Source: Nitrospira sp. (GTDB lineage Bacteria > Nitrospirota > Nitrospiria > Nitrospirales > Nitrospiraceae). From it: a stretch of DNA of 57,080 bases. The translations under genes were made by a program, and so were the position numbers. Each line of letters opens with the position of its first letter. Positions within the stretch are counted from its first letter, which is position 1. Shown here one piece after another: positions 26,501-35,378 of the stretch. The notes beneath the pieces are model-generated. The model was not told where the DNA came from and did no database searches. It saw only the letters and a program-made list of their open reading frames with translations. The DNA is taken from contig JAEURX010000070.1 in the NCBI GenBank assembly GCA_016788885.1, positions 1 through 57,080 of the forward strand. Reading direction: 5' to 3'.

Positions 26501-29500
26501 GCGATCAGGGTGCACCGGCCGTGAATTGCTGACACAGACGAAACAGTGCCTGCTTGAGGCCCTCGCACATCAGGACTATCCCTATGCGCGGCTCGTATCG
26601 GATGTGCGTCCGATTCACCAGGGGCATCGGGCCCCGCTGGCGCAGGTGTTATTCGCACTCCAACCGTTTGCGCTCCTCGCCGAACTCGACATCCGTAGGA
26701 ATGTCACGCAGCCTGCGGTTGCCGAGGCCGGCCTCTCTCCCTGGGCGTCGTTTGTCATCCCTCAACAGAGCGGGCAGTTCGATCTGTGTGTCGAGATGGC
26801 GGAATCGGAACAGGGGCTGAGCGGGTATTTCGAATATAAAGATGCCCTGCTGTCGCCGGATCGGATCGCACGGATGCAGGAGCATTTTGTGCGTCTGCTC
26901 GAGGCGTTGGCAGACAATCCCGGTCGCACGGTCGGTTCCTTGCCGCTCATGTCCGAGATCGAACGACGCGACACGGTGATGTCGTGGGGACAGTCTTCTG
27001 GTGGCATGAAGCCGGACCAGTGCCTCCATCGCTTGATCGAACAGCAGGCGAGGCGCACACCTGATGCCGTTGCCGTGGAGCAGGACGGGCAGAGTGTGAC
27101 CTATCGAGAACTCGAGTCGCGGGCCAACCGTCTCGCCCACTACTTACGCCGCCGAGGGGTCGAGCCGGGGATCGTCGTCGGGCTCTGTCTCGAACGTTCG
27201 ATCAATTTGATCGTGGGCATGTTGGGCATTCTTAAATCGGGTGGGGCGTATCTCCCGTTGGATGCCGATTATCCGACCGAGCGGCTGGAGTACATGCTGC
27301 GCGACAGCGAGGTCCGCGTGCTGGTCACGCAGCAGGAGCAGTTGGCCCGTCTTCCTGCGACGAATCCCCATACGGTGTGTCTGGATTCCGAGTGGGACCA
27401 GATTGCCCGGCTCCCTGACGATTCCCTCCAGGGCACCGATGCCCTCGACAATTTGGCCTATGTGATCTACACGTCAGGATCTACGGGGCACCCCAAAGGC
27501 GTGATGATCGAGCACCGATCGATCGTCAACTATGTTCAGGGCATCACCGGTATTGTCGGCCTGACGGCTTGGGACCGGGTCCTACAATTCGCGTCGATGA
27601 GTTTCGATACCGCCGCAGAGGAAATTTTCCCCTGCCTGGCCACCGGGGCGACCCTGGTATTGCGCACGCCGATGATGGTCGATTCGGTGTCGGGATTTCT
27701 GGAGCGCTGCCGCCAGTGGAACCTGACGATGCTCGACCTCCCGACCGCCTACTGGCACGAAGTCGTGACGCGCATGGATTTGGAGCAACTGCACTTCCCC
27801 GAAGCAGTGAAGACCGTGATCATCGGCGGGGAGCGCGTCCTTCCGGCACTCGTGCAACGGTGGACCCGGCACGTCGGGACGCGCGTTCGTCTGCTCAATA
27901 CCTACGGGCCGACCGAGACCACCGTGGCAGTGACCTGGGCAGACCTGACCGATGCGAACGCGCATGGCGACAGCATCGGCGATCTTCCGATCGGACGTCC
28001 GATTCCCCACGCGTCGGTCTATGTCTTGGATCGTCAGCAGCAATCGGTTCCCGTTGGGGTGGCCGGCGAGTTGTACATCGGTGGTGTGGGTGTGGCGCGG
28101 GGATATCGTGGTCGGCCCGATCTGACCGCGGCCAAGTTCGATTCCGACCCCTTTTCCAACCGTCCGGACGCGCGTCTGTATCGCACGGGCGATCTGGTGC
28201 GGTGGCGTTCGGATGGACAGTTGGATTTTTGCGGGCGTGTCGACCGTCAGGTCAAGATTCGTGGATTCCGCGTTGAGTTGGAGGAAATCGAAGCCGTGCT
28301 GAATCGCCATCCCGATTTGGAGCGGGCGGTGGTGGAGGTGCGGGAGGATCAACCCGGTGACAAGCGGATTGTGGCATTCATGGTCCCGAGGCCGAACAAT
28401 CGTCTCGGTCTGCTGCAGTTGCGAGAACAACTTCGCACACAATTACCCGCGCACATGATTCCCTCAACGTTCATTGAGCTTGAAGCGCTGCCGTTGACCG
28501 TCAATGGGAAGGTTGATCGACGTGCCTTGCAGGTCGCCGCGGATAGCCGGGCCAGCAAGGTAGACCTGACCTCGGCCTATCTGGCTCCGCGGACTCCGCT
28601 CGAGCAGGTGTTGGCCGACATCTGGGGGGAGATTCTTCAGCTCAAAGATGTCGGCGTGCACGACAACTTCTTCGAGCTAGGCGGACATTCCCTGTTGGCG
28701 ACGCAGTTGGTGTCCCGAGTGCAGGCGCTGTTCCGTATTACGGTGCCGTTGCGACGCGTGTTTGAACGCCCCACCATCGCGACGTTGGCCGAGGTGGTCA
28801 AGGAAGCGCAGCAAGGCCAGTCAGGGATCCAGGACAACAAGGCATACGAGATAACAAGGGCCGCCCGCGGTGGTCCGCTCCCGTTGTCGTTCGCGCAGGA
28901 ACGGATGTGGTTTCTCTACCAACTGTCACCTGAGGCCGCAGCCTACAACATTCCCGCCAGCGTGCGCCTTCATGGTCCGCTGAATAAACCGTCGTTGCGC
29001 TGGGCGGTGGGCGAACTGGTTCGTCGCCATGACGCGCTTCGGACCACGTTTGCACAGGTCGACGGACAACCGCGCCAGATCATCCATGACTCGTTGGAAC
29101 CGCTCTGGGCGGAGGAAGATGTGCGTCGTTTGCCGGCTGAAATGCGTGAACCACGAACCTTGGAGCTTGCGACGATAGAAGCCCGGCGGCCCTTCGATTT
29201 GGAGCGGGGGCCTCTGTTGCGGATTCTCCTGATTCAGGTCGGTGATGAGGATCACGTGCTGGTCGTGAGCACCCATCACATCATTTCGGATCAATGGTCG
29301 TACGGCGTGATCGCCCGTGAATTGGTGGGCTCCTACAACGCGTGTTGCGGGAGAAAGCCGTTTGGGATGGCGCCTGACCTGGTAATTCAATACGCCGATT
29401 TCGCGCAGTGGCAGCGCCGCTGGCTCACCGGATCGGTGTTAGCCGAACAGCTTGCACATTGGAAGACCAAGTTGACGGATCTGCCGGTATTGGCCTTGCC

Positions 29501-32500
29501 GGCCGATCGGCCGCGGCCTCCGGTGCATTCCTTCAAAGGCGATCATGTGTCGATCGACCTGTCCTGGTCACTGATCAATCGCCTCAAGCAGTTGAGCGTC
29601 CGCGAGGGCGCGACCCTCTACATGGTCTTCCTGGCCGGTTTCTTCGGCCTGCTGCACCGGCTCACACAACAACGCGATCTCGTCATCGGGACGCCGATCG
29701 CCAACCGCAACCGCCTCGAAATCGAAGACCTCATCGGGACGTTTGTGAATACGTTGGTCCTACGAACCGAGGTCACAGGCGAGCTGACCTTCCGTGAGTT
29801 GTTGCGGCGAGTGCGCGATCTGACGCTCGACGCCTATGCCCATCAGGACGTGCCGTTCGAGAAGCTCGTGGAGGAACTGCGGCCGGACCGAAGTCAGGGC
29901 GGGCTTCCACTGGTACAGGTGTTATTCAATTTCGCCAACACCCCGTTCGCGCGAACGGAATTCCAGCATCTGTCCTGGACGCCCTATGAGGTCAGTCGTG
30001 GGGCGGCCCAATTGGATCTCGGGCTGTCCATCGATCCGCTCGCGTCGCGCAAAGCCTATCTGGAATTTAATACCGACTTGTTCGACCGGAGCTCGGCCGA
30101 GCGGTGGCTCTCGCAATACCGTCAGCTCATGGAAGCGGTCGCGAATCATGCAGAAGACACGCTGGGACGGGTCGCGATGCTGACCGCAGAAGAGCAACAT
30201 CGGATATTGCGAGAGTGGAACGCAACGGAAAGAGTGTTCGATCAGGCCGTCTGCGTTCCACAACTATTCGAGTTGCAGGTCGCACGAACCCCCGACGCCC
30301 TTGCGCTGGTGTTCGAAGGGGTTGAATGGTCGTACGGCGCGCTGAATCGGCGTGCCAACCAGCTGGCGCATCATTTGCGCAACTGCGGCGTGGGACCGGA
30401 TCTCGTCGTCCCGGTGTTTCTCGAGCGTTCCCCGGAGCTCCTGATCACGCTCCTGGCCGTCATGAAGGCCGGGGGCGCCTATTTGCCGCTGGTTCCAGGC
30501 CTGCCCATCCGGCGACTGGCCGCCATGATCGAAGCCAGCCACGCGGCCCTGTTGGTGACGGATTCCACGCTGGTCTCGAGCCTCCCGCAGCATCAGCTGC
30601 CGGTGGTCTGTCTGGATCGGGATGCGGAACAGATCGCGCGTTGCGACGACAGGAACCCTCGGCCATTGGCGGGTCCTGAACATCTGGTCTACGTCTTGTT
30701 TACGTCAGGCTCGACCGGCCAACCGAAGGGCGTGGAGATCGAGCATCGCGCACTCGTGAATTTCCTACGCTCCATGCAGCAGGAGCCGGGGATGACCGCT
30801 CGTGATGTGGTGATGGCCCTGACGCCGTTGTCCTTCGATATCGCCGGTTTGGAATTGTACCTTCCCCTCCTCACGGGCGCCCGGATCATTCTCGCCAATC
30901 GGCAGCAAGCCATGGATGGAGCGTGGCTCCAACGCGAGTTGGACCAGGGCTCGGTCACCGTCATGCAGGCGACGCCGGCGACCTGGCGCATGGTGCTGCA
31001 GTTCGGGTGGAATGGGGGGAGAAGCGTCAAGGTGTTGTGCGGTGGAGAGGCACTCCCTCGCGAATTGGCGCAGGAGCTGCTTAGCCGGGCTGGTTCAGTA
31101 TGGAATGTGTATGGTCCTACGGAGACCACGATCTGGTCGACGCTCGAGCGCGTTCGCACCGCCGACCGTCTGATCGCGCTCGGCAAGCCGATTGCCAATA
31201 CCCAGGTCTATGTCTTGGATGCCAACCGGGAACCGGTGCCGGTCGGCATACCGGGTGAATTGTATATCGGTGGAATGGGGTTGGCGAGGGGCTACAGAGG
31301 GCAGCCTCAATTGACGGCGGAGCGTTTCGTCTCGAACCCGTTCCGTTCGGGCGAACGGATGTATCGCACGGGTGACCAGGTGAAGTGGTTGCCGGACGGG
31401 CGGGTGGAGTACATCGGCCGGATCGACTATCAGGTGAAATTGCGCGGGTTCCGGATCGAGCTCGGGGAAATCGAATCGGTGTTGGCCGATGATTCGACCG
31501 TGAAACAGGCCGTCGTGATCGTGCGGGAAGACGTTCCGGGAGATAAACGGTTGGTCGCCTATGTGCTCCCACGCGATGGCGCGGTCTGCGATCCCCAAGC
31601 CCTCCGTCGCGCGCTGCGGGAGGCGGTGCCGGATTACATGGTTCCAACGGCGATCGTCCCTCTCGTAGAGTTTCCGCTGACGCCGAATGGAAAAGTCGAT
31701 CGGCGCGCCTTGCCTGCGCCCTCCGTTGAACCGGAGCATGACGGCGGCCAGGCGATCGAGCCCCGGAATCGGCTCGAATTGCAGTTGGTGGCCATTTGGG
31801 AGCAGGTTCTGGGCATTACGCCCATCGGCGTGCGAGACAACTTCTTTTCGCTCGGCGGGTATTCCCTGCTGGCGCTGCGGATGTTCAGTGCCATCGAACA
31901 CACCTTCGGCAAGCGCCTGCCGATGGCGGTCCTCTTCCAGGCTCCGACGATCGAGCAGTTGGCAGATGTGTTGGCCGACGAGGGCTGCTCCGTGCGCTGG
32001 CGATCCCTGGTGGCGATTCAGCCGGAAGGGAAGAAGACGCCGTTTTTTGCGGTGCCGGGAGTCGGAGGCAATGTGCTGGTGTTTGCGCGCCTCGCGAAAC
32101 TGTTGGGGGGCGATCAACCGTTTTACGGCCTGCAGGCACGCGGGCTGGACGGTAGAGAAAAACCGTTCATGCGGGTCGAGGACATGGCGGCCCATTACAT
32201 CGAGGAGATCCGTTCCGTTCAGCCGAAAGGGCCATACCTGATCGGCGGGACGTGCACCGGTGGCCTGGCGGCCTATGAAATCGCACAACAGCTGACGGCG
32301 CAGGGGGAAGAGGTGATCCTGGCCGTGATGGAGTCGTGGCATCCGCGATCTTATCTGACGCACTGGAGCCGACCGCCGTATCTCCTCTGGCCCTTGCTCT
32401 TCGTGGGGATGAAAATCACGACCTACCTGCGCCTCATGCGGCAGCTGCCTGTTCGTGAATGGGGAACATTCTGGAAGGGAAAATTGCACCGGCTGTGGAA

Positions 32501-32870
32501 TATGATGCATCACACCGAGTCCGTCGAGCATCAAGACGAATTTCTGTACAAAGACCAAGTGACGTACGCGACCTTCCATGCCGTGGCTCGGTACGAGCTG
32601 AAACCGTTCCGAGGGCAGGTCTTGAACGTCATCGCATCCAAACATCCCCTGACGAACTCCAGTGACGACACGCGATTGGTCTTTGGAGAGTGGGCCATGG
32701 GGACCAGCCGGACGATCTATCTCCCCACTGAAGACTCCGGGCGGTTGTTTATTGCTCCCCAGGTGCAAGAACTGGCGCAGCATCTCGCAGCATTTTGGGA
32801 GGAAGCCGGAGCGGTGATGCGCCAACATCCGGACGGGCAGGGCAATGGGCCTGCGTCGAAAGCCGCCTAG
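23508..32870 (+). CDS. Fatty acyl-AMP ligase / nonribosomal peptide synthetase (FAAL-ACP-C-A-PCP-C-A-PCP-TE)
   Basis: A 3120-residue megasynthetase. Domains: FAAL 1-585 (YTSGSTSTPKG, WMPHFHDYGLVKG, SGAPNFAY); ACP about 600-680 (Ser641 in GLDSL); C1 about 695-1125 (HHIVVDG, His829-His830, Asp834); A1 about 1165-1690; PCP1 (Ser1728 in LGGHSLL); C2 about 1780-2215 (HHIISDQ, His1923-His1924); A2 about 2245-2745; PCP2 (Ser2786 in LGGYSLL); TE about 2840-3105. Specificity residues read DTEDIGTVAK for A1 (acidic residues suggest a basic substrate, Lys-like) and DILQCGVIWK for A2 (close to the glycine code). The TE nucleophile elbow is GTCTG, with Cys2916 instead of Ser. No epimerase domain. Likely product: N-acyl dipeptide. 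The GTG start at 23508 lacks a strong ribosome site. Exporter and PPTase genes follow. Confidence 0.9.
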   Translation: MVRHPPVTIPAGDTILDVLRRRAEHQPEQAAYVYLRDGLNADTVLTYRDLVSRAQSIAGYLQTRFSLGERLLLVYPPGLEFVQAFWGALYAGLIAVPVPPPDAFRVKAGVARVQRFAEDAGAAGALSTAHIVEALRSQECAITLDHWITGDHARSDDSSCWTDQRPQASQLAYLQYTSGSTSTPKGVMVSHGNMTAQSRCITEAGHYDSGSVTLSWMPHFHDYGLVKGIIHPAWIGRPSYLMSPLTFLKRPLRWLEAIQRYEITHSGAPNFAYRRSVESTTPEERANLDLSRWQVASCGAEPIAPDTIERFTEAFAPAGFRRDAFSPAYGMAEYTLLISLKREGVAPTVTTLDAAALEQGAVIEARANGGHVRRVVGCGMPVGDTRVVIAHPETRSRCAVQQVGEIWLSGASTTEGYWNKPDETAHTFGARLEDTGEGPFLRTGDLGFVQNGEVFVTGRVKDLLIVRGRNHYPQDLERTVESCHELLRAGGTAAFSVEDAGEEAVVVVQELARQAVVPDVEALAAAIRQAVSEQHDLHVSSIVFIKAGSLPKTSSGKVQRRACRELYLADRLAVIGQSLVAAPSVLPSITMNGLADLRALSSKVRRQRIVHDVQRLIADRLGRSGEAIPSHHPIHRLGLDSLMAADVLHRIEESFQVPLSLHVLLGGATIDDLAATIDRELNNGESTTPAVDSSQAEAEAVGPLSENQAALWFLSRLAPDSAAANVAVLLHVPPTLEPVTVREALERVAARHPMLRTTFETEADVPVQRVHDRLLPGWIVVESTAWEWHRLRQEAMTQAAMPFDLVQGPLWNACFFRGSGQNWLLLVAHHIVVDGWSMLQLVEDIKHHCAMATRPVPGGDEPVEGPPVSYREFVEWHRTVLAGQEGRTLSQYWKTRLSGELPSYDTLYDRPPATIEPSHYAWHAFQLDQHLVERLKTLAHEQGTTLYVVCLAALQVLLHRYTDHEDTLVVTPVFGRSRARFARTIGDFVNMLVLRDSLRSGCTGRELLTQTKQCLLEALAHQDYPYARLVSDVRPIHQGHRAPLAQVLFALQPFALLAELDIRRNVTQPAVAEAGLSPWASFVIPQQSGQFDLCVEMAESEQGLSGYFEYKDALLSPDRIARMQEHFVRLLEALADNPGRTVGSLPLMSEIERRDTVMSWGQSSGGMKPDQCLHRLIEQQARRTPDAVAVEQDGQSVTYRELESRANRLAHYLRRRGVEPGIVVGLCLERSINLIVGMLGILKSGGAYLPLDADYPTERLEYMLRDSEVRVLVTQQEQLARLPATNPHTVCLDSEWDQIARLPDDSLQGTDALDNLAYVIYTSGSTGHPKGVMIEHRSIVNYVQGITGIVGLTAWDRVLQFASMSFDTAAEEIFPCLATGATLVLRTPMMVDSVSGFLERCRQWNLTMLDLPTAYWHEVVTRMDLEQLHFPEAVKTVIIGGERVLPALVQRWTRHVGTRVRLLNTYGPTETTVAVTWADLTDANAHGDSIGDLPIGRPIPHASVYVLDRQQQSVPVGVAGELYIGGVGVARGYRGRPDLTAAKFDSDPFSNRPDARLYRTGDLVRWRSDGQLDFCGRVDRQVKIRGFRVELEEIEAVLNRHPDLERAVVEVREDQPGDKRIVAFMVPRPNNRLGLLQLREQLRTQLPAHMIPSTFIELEALPLTVNGKVDRRALQVAADSRASKVDLTSAYLAPRTPLEQVLADIWGEILQLKDVGVHDNFFELGGHSLLATQLVSRVQALFRITVPLRRVFERPTIATLAEVVKEAQQGQSGIQDNKAYEITRAARGGPLPLSFAQERMWFLYQLSPEAAAYNIPASVRLHGPLNKPSLRWAVGELVRRHDALRTTFAQVDGQPRQIIHDSLEPLWAEEDVRRLPAEMREPRTLELATIEARRPFDLERGPLLRILLIQVGDEDHVLVVSTHHIISDQWSYGVIARELVGSYNACCGRKPFGMAPDLVIQYADFAQWQRRWLTGSVLAEQLAHWKTKLTDLPVLALPADRPRPPVHSFKGDHVSIDLSWSLINRLKQLSVREGATLYMVFLAGFFGLLHRLTQQRDLVIGTPIANRNRLEIEDLIGTFVNTLVLRTEVTGELTFRELLRRVRDLTLDAYAHQDVPFEKLVEELRPDRSQGGLPLVQVLFNFANTPFARTEFQHLSWTPYEVSRGAAQLDLGLSIDPLASRKAYLEFNTDLFDRSSAERWLSQYRQLMEAVANHAEDTLGRVAMLTAEEQHRILREWNATERVFDQAVCVPQLFELQVARTPDALALVFEGVEWSYGALNRRANQLAHHLRNCGVGPDLVVPVFLERSPELLITLLAVMKAGGAYLPLVPGLPIRRLAAMIEASHAALLVTDSTLVSSLPQHQLPVVCLDRDAEQIARCDDRNPRPLAGPEHLVYVLFTSGSTGQPKGVEIEHRALVNFLRSMQQEPGMTARDVVMALTPLSFDIAGLELYLPLLTGARIILANRQQAMDGAWLQRELDQGSVTVMQATPATWRMVLQFGWNGGRSVKVLCGGEALPRELAQELLSRAGSVWNVYGPTETTIWSTLERVRTADRLIALGKPIANTQVYVLDANREPVPVGIPGELYIGGMGLARGYRGQPQLTAERFVSNPFRSGERMYRTGDQVKWLPDGRVEYIGRIDYQVKLRGFRIELGEIESVLADDSTVKQAVVIVREDVPGDKRLVAYVLPRDGAVCDPQALRRALREAVPDYMVPTAIVPLVEFPLTPNGKVDRRALPAPSVEPEHDGGQAIEPRNRLELQLVAIWEQVLGITPIGVRDNFFSLGGYSLLALRMFSAIEHTFGKRLPMAVLFQAPTIEQLADVLADEGCSVRWRSLVAIQPEGKKTPFFAVPGVGGNVLVFARLAKLLGGDQPFYGLQARGLDGREKPFMRVEDMAAHYIEEIRSVQPKGPYLIGGTCTGGLAAYEIAQQLTAQGEEVILAVMESWHPRSYLTHWSRPPYLLWPLLFVGMKITTYLRLMRQLPVREWGTFWKGKLHRLWNMMHHTESVEHQDEFLYKDQVTYATFHAVARYELKPFRGQVLNVIASKHPLTNSSDDTRLVFGEWAMGTSRTIYLPTEDSGRLFIAPQVQELAQHLAAFWEEAGAVMRQHPDGQGNGPASKAA

Positions 32871-32887
32871 CCGATTTCGGGTTGATC

Positions 32888-34582
32888 ATGATCAAGCTGT
32901 ATCGATTCCTTCTCTTTCTGCTGCGTGATGCCAGGACCATGATGGTCCTCATGGTGTTGACCGGGCTCCTGGCCGGCCTCTCCAGCGTGGGCCTGCTGGC
33001 GGTGATCAACAAACTGATCAATGGAGCCGGAGCGACCGCGGATGGGTTGGCGCTCGCGTTTATCGGGCTGGCGCTCTTGAAAGTCAGTTCGAACTATCTG
33101 TCTCAACTGCTCCTTGTGACCTTCGCGCAGAAAACGATTTTAAAGCTGGGCATGGATCTGTGCTGGAAAGTGGTGCGCGCGCCCTACCGCACGTTGGAGC
33201 GCCGGGGCTCCCATGAAATTCTCGCGACGCTGACGGATGATACGAATGCGATGGCGTGGGCCGTCAATGGGCTGCCGGGCCTGGCCATCAATGTGGCTAT
33301 TCTTGCCGGGTGCTCTCTCTATCTGGCGTGGCTCTCCTGGCAGGCCTTTCTCGGGGTCGTGATCCTTGCCGTTTTAGGATTGGTAGGGTATCGCCAGCTC
33401 TATAACCGGGTCCTGCAGTCGTCGTTGGCGGTCCGTGATGCGAAGGGCGCGTTGTTCGAACATTTCCGTAGTCTGACGGAGGGGATGAAGGAGCTGATGT
33501 TGCATCGCGGTCGCCGCGAAAGCTTCGTCGAGCAAGATATCCGGCACGCGGCCGAGGCCCTCCGGCACCACAATCTGGTCACGACCAAACAATACCTGAC
33601 GACGGATTCCTGGACGCAGGTGCTCTTTTACGGGTTGATCGGGGTCATCCTCCTTCTGTTTCCGCGGATGTTGTCTCTTTCCGGCGAATCGTTGACGGGG
33701 TATGCCTTTGCGATGCTGTATATGATCGGTCCGATGTGGGGCTTGCTGGGGATGATCCCGACGTTGAGTCGCGGTCAGGTCGCCTTGGAAAAAATTGAAT
33801 CCTTGGGGCTGGCGCTTGATGAGGGGCGTCAGGAAGGTGGCGCCGAGCGGCCGGTGGTACATGGCAGCCACTGCGTGGAGTTTTCTCAGGCGGTGTTCGC
33901 CTACGAATCCAAAGGGGAGGATGAACGTCCCTTCAATCTAGGGCCGCTGGACGTGTCGATTCGTTCGGGGGAACTGGTCTTCATCATCGGGGGCAACGGC
34001 AGCGGCAAATCGACGTTGGTGAAGGTGCTCACGGGGTTGTATCTGCCGCAACAGGGCCAGGTGAAGCTGGACGGCGATGCCATTGTGCCGGCGACGCAAG
34101 ACTGGTATCGGCAACATTTTGCAGCGGTCTTCTCGGATTTTTATCTCTTCAAAAAGTTGCTTGGGCTCGATCCCTCCCTTGTGGCGACACAGGCGGATGG
34201 ATGGTTGAAGACCCTGCGTATCAATCACAAGGTCAGCATTCAGGACGGGGAATATTCCACGATCAACCTCTCGCAGGGGCAACGGAAGCGTCTCGCGCTG
34301 GTGACCGCCATGCTGGAAGACCGGCCGTTTTATGTTTTCGATGAATGGGCTGCCGATCAGGATCCTCAATACAAGGAAGTCTTTTACGGGGAGTTGCTGC
34401 CGGAGTTGCGGGCGCGAGGAAAGGGCGTGATCGTCGTGACGCATGACGACCGCTATTTTCATGTGGGCGACCGCGTGTTAAAACTGGACGAGGGAAAGAT
34501 CGTCGAAGCGTCACCAGGCCATGTTCATGTCCCGCCGCGCGCCACTCCTGTGCTCAAACCAGTCGCGCGATCATCGGGGTAA
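32888..34582 (+). CDS. Cyclic/lipopeptide-type ABC exporter (PvdE/SyrD family), fused membrane and ATPase domains
   Basis: A 564-residue half-transporter. Six membrane helices span residues 1-310, followed by an ATPase domain with Walker A GGNGSGKST, signature LSQGQRKR, Walker B FYVFDEWAAD and the H-loop VTHDD. The overall layout and the FDEWAADQDP segment are typical of the PvdE/SyrD group that moves nonribosomal peptides across the inner membrane. It begins 17 bases after the synthetase stop, so it is in the same operon and presumably exports the synthetase product to the periplasm. The ATG at 32888 has only a weak ribosome site, suggesting translational coupling. Confidence 0.9.
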   Translation: MIKLYRFLLFLLRDARTMMVLMVLTGLLAGLSSVGLLAVINKLINGAGATADGLALAFIGLALLKVSSNYLSQLLLVTFAQKTILKLGMDLCWKVVRAPYRTLERRGSHEILATLTDDTNAMAWAVNGLPGLAINVAILAGCSLYLAWLSWQAFLGVVILAVLGLVGYRQLYNRVLQSSLAVRDAKGALFEHFRSLTEGMKELMLHRGRRESFVEQDIRHAAEALRHHNLVTTKQYLTTDSWTQVLFYGLIGVILLLFPRMLSLSGESLTGYAFAMLYMIGPMWGLLGMIPTLSRGQVALEKIESLGLALDEGRQEGGAERPVVHGSHCVEFSQAVFAYESKGEDERPFNLGPLDVSIRSGELVFIIGGNGSGKSTLVKVLTGLYLPQQGQVKLDGDAIVPATQDWYRQHFAAVFSDFYLFKKLLGLDPSLVATQADGWLKTLRINHKVSIQDGEYSTINLSQGQRKRLALVTAMLEDRPFYVFDEWAADQDPQYKEVFYGELLPELRARGKGVIVVTHDDRYFHVGDRVLKLDEGKIVEASPGHVHVPPRATPVLKPVARSSG

Positions 34583-34610
34583 TGCGCGCGATGTGTGTCT
34601 TGTCGATAGA

Positions 34611-35378
34611 ATGATGTCGCATCCGTCCAATTTCTCCTCCGCATCCACAGCCTTTCCCGTCCTGGGATCTTCCGACGTACACGTCTGGTTCTGCGACCTC
34701 CTGCACTATGCCGCTGATCAAGAGGTTCTCGCCGCACTGCTGTCCGGCGATGAGCGGGTGCGCGCGGCTCGGTTCGCGTTCGATCGGGACCGGCAGCGAT
34801 TCGTCCTCTCGCATGCGTTGCTGCGCCTGCTGCTATCCCGCTACACCCACATGCATGCAAGGCAGATCCACTTTGCCACCGGCCCGCATGGGAAGCCGGC
34901 GATCAGTGGTGCAGGCGCGGCGTCTCAGCCGATCCAATTCAGTCTGTCCCATTCCGGGCCCATTGCGCTGGTGGCGGTGGCACGCGGTCTGGCGGTTGGG
35001 GTAGACGTGGAGGTGCGGAAGGCCGATGTCGACTCACTCAAACTGGCCCAGCGGTTTTTTGCTCCACGCGAATCACAGCTGATCACGGCCGCCGAGGGCG
35101 ATGACCGCGCGCGGATGTTTTATCGACTGTGGGCGGCCAAGGAGGCCTATCTGAAAGGGAAAGGCGTGGGGCTTTCGTTGGGACTGGATCGCTTTGACGT
35201 CGTGTTCGACGGGATGTCACCGGTCGCCACGGTGCGGTGGACGGATTCAGGAACAATCGACCAACCCTGGACGATTCGTTCGCTTTCGCTTCCTGATCAT
35301 CTGGCGGGCGCGGTCGCCGTCGAAGGCGATGCGTGGGAGCTGCATCACTACGAGTCGACGGCCTATTCGTTCTACTGA
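34611..35378 (+). CDS. 4'-phosphopantetheinyl transferase (Sfp type)
   Basis: A 255-residue two-lobed PPTase that moves the phosphopantetheine arm of CoA onto carrier-protein serines. Signatures: FSLSHSGPIALVAVA, the magnesium-binding GVDVE and WAAKEAYLKGKGVGL. Length matches Sfp-type enzymes. Adjacent to the synthetase and exporter, it almost certainly activates Ser641, Ser1728 and Ser2786. The start is uncertain: ATGATG at 34611-34616 is preferred; a longer frame overlapping the ABC gene is not conserved in character. The 3' end overlaps the convergent tadA gene by 7 bases. Confidence 0.92.
   Translation: MMSHPSNFSSASTAFPVLGSSDVHVWFCDLLHYAADQEVLAALLSGDERVRAARFAFDRDRQRFVLSHALLRLLLSRYTHMHARQIHFATGPHGKPAISGAGAASQPIQFSLSHSGPIALVAVARGLAVGVDVEVRKADVDSLKLAQRFFAPRESQLITAAEGDDRARMFYRLWAAKEAYLKGKGVGLSLGLDRFDVVFDGMSPVATVRWTDSGTIDQPWTIRSLSLPDHLAGAVAVEGDAWELHHYESTAYSFY

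Noticed and set aside
31095-32828. 577-codon open frame on the minus strand opposite the synthetase
   Set aside because: Antisense shadow of the A2-PCP-TE region; His/Arg/Gln-rich nonsense with no ribosome site.
23508-35378. Siderophore (pyoverdine-like) locus because the exporter resembles PvdE
   Set aside because: No hydroxylase, chromophore or TonB receptor genes; the fatty acyl-AMP ligase start and two-module layout fit a lipodipeptide better.
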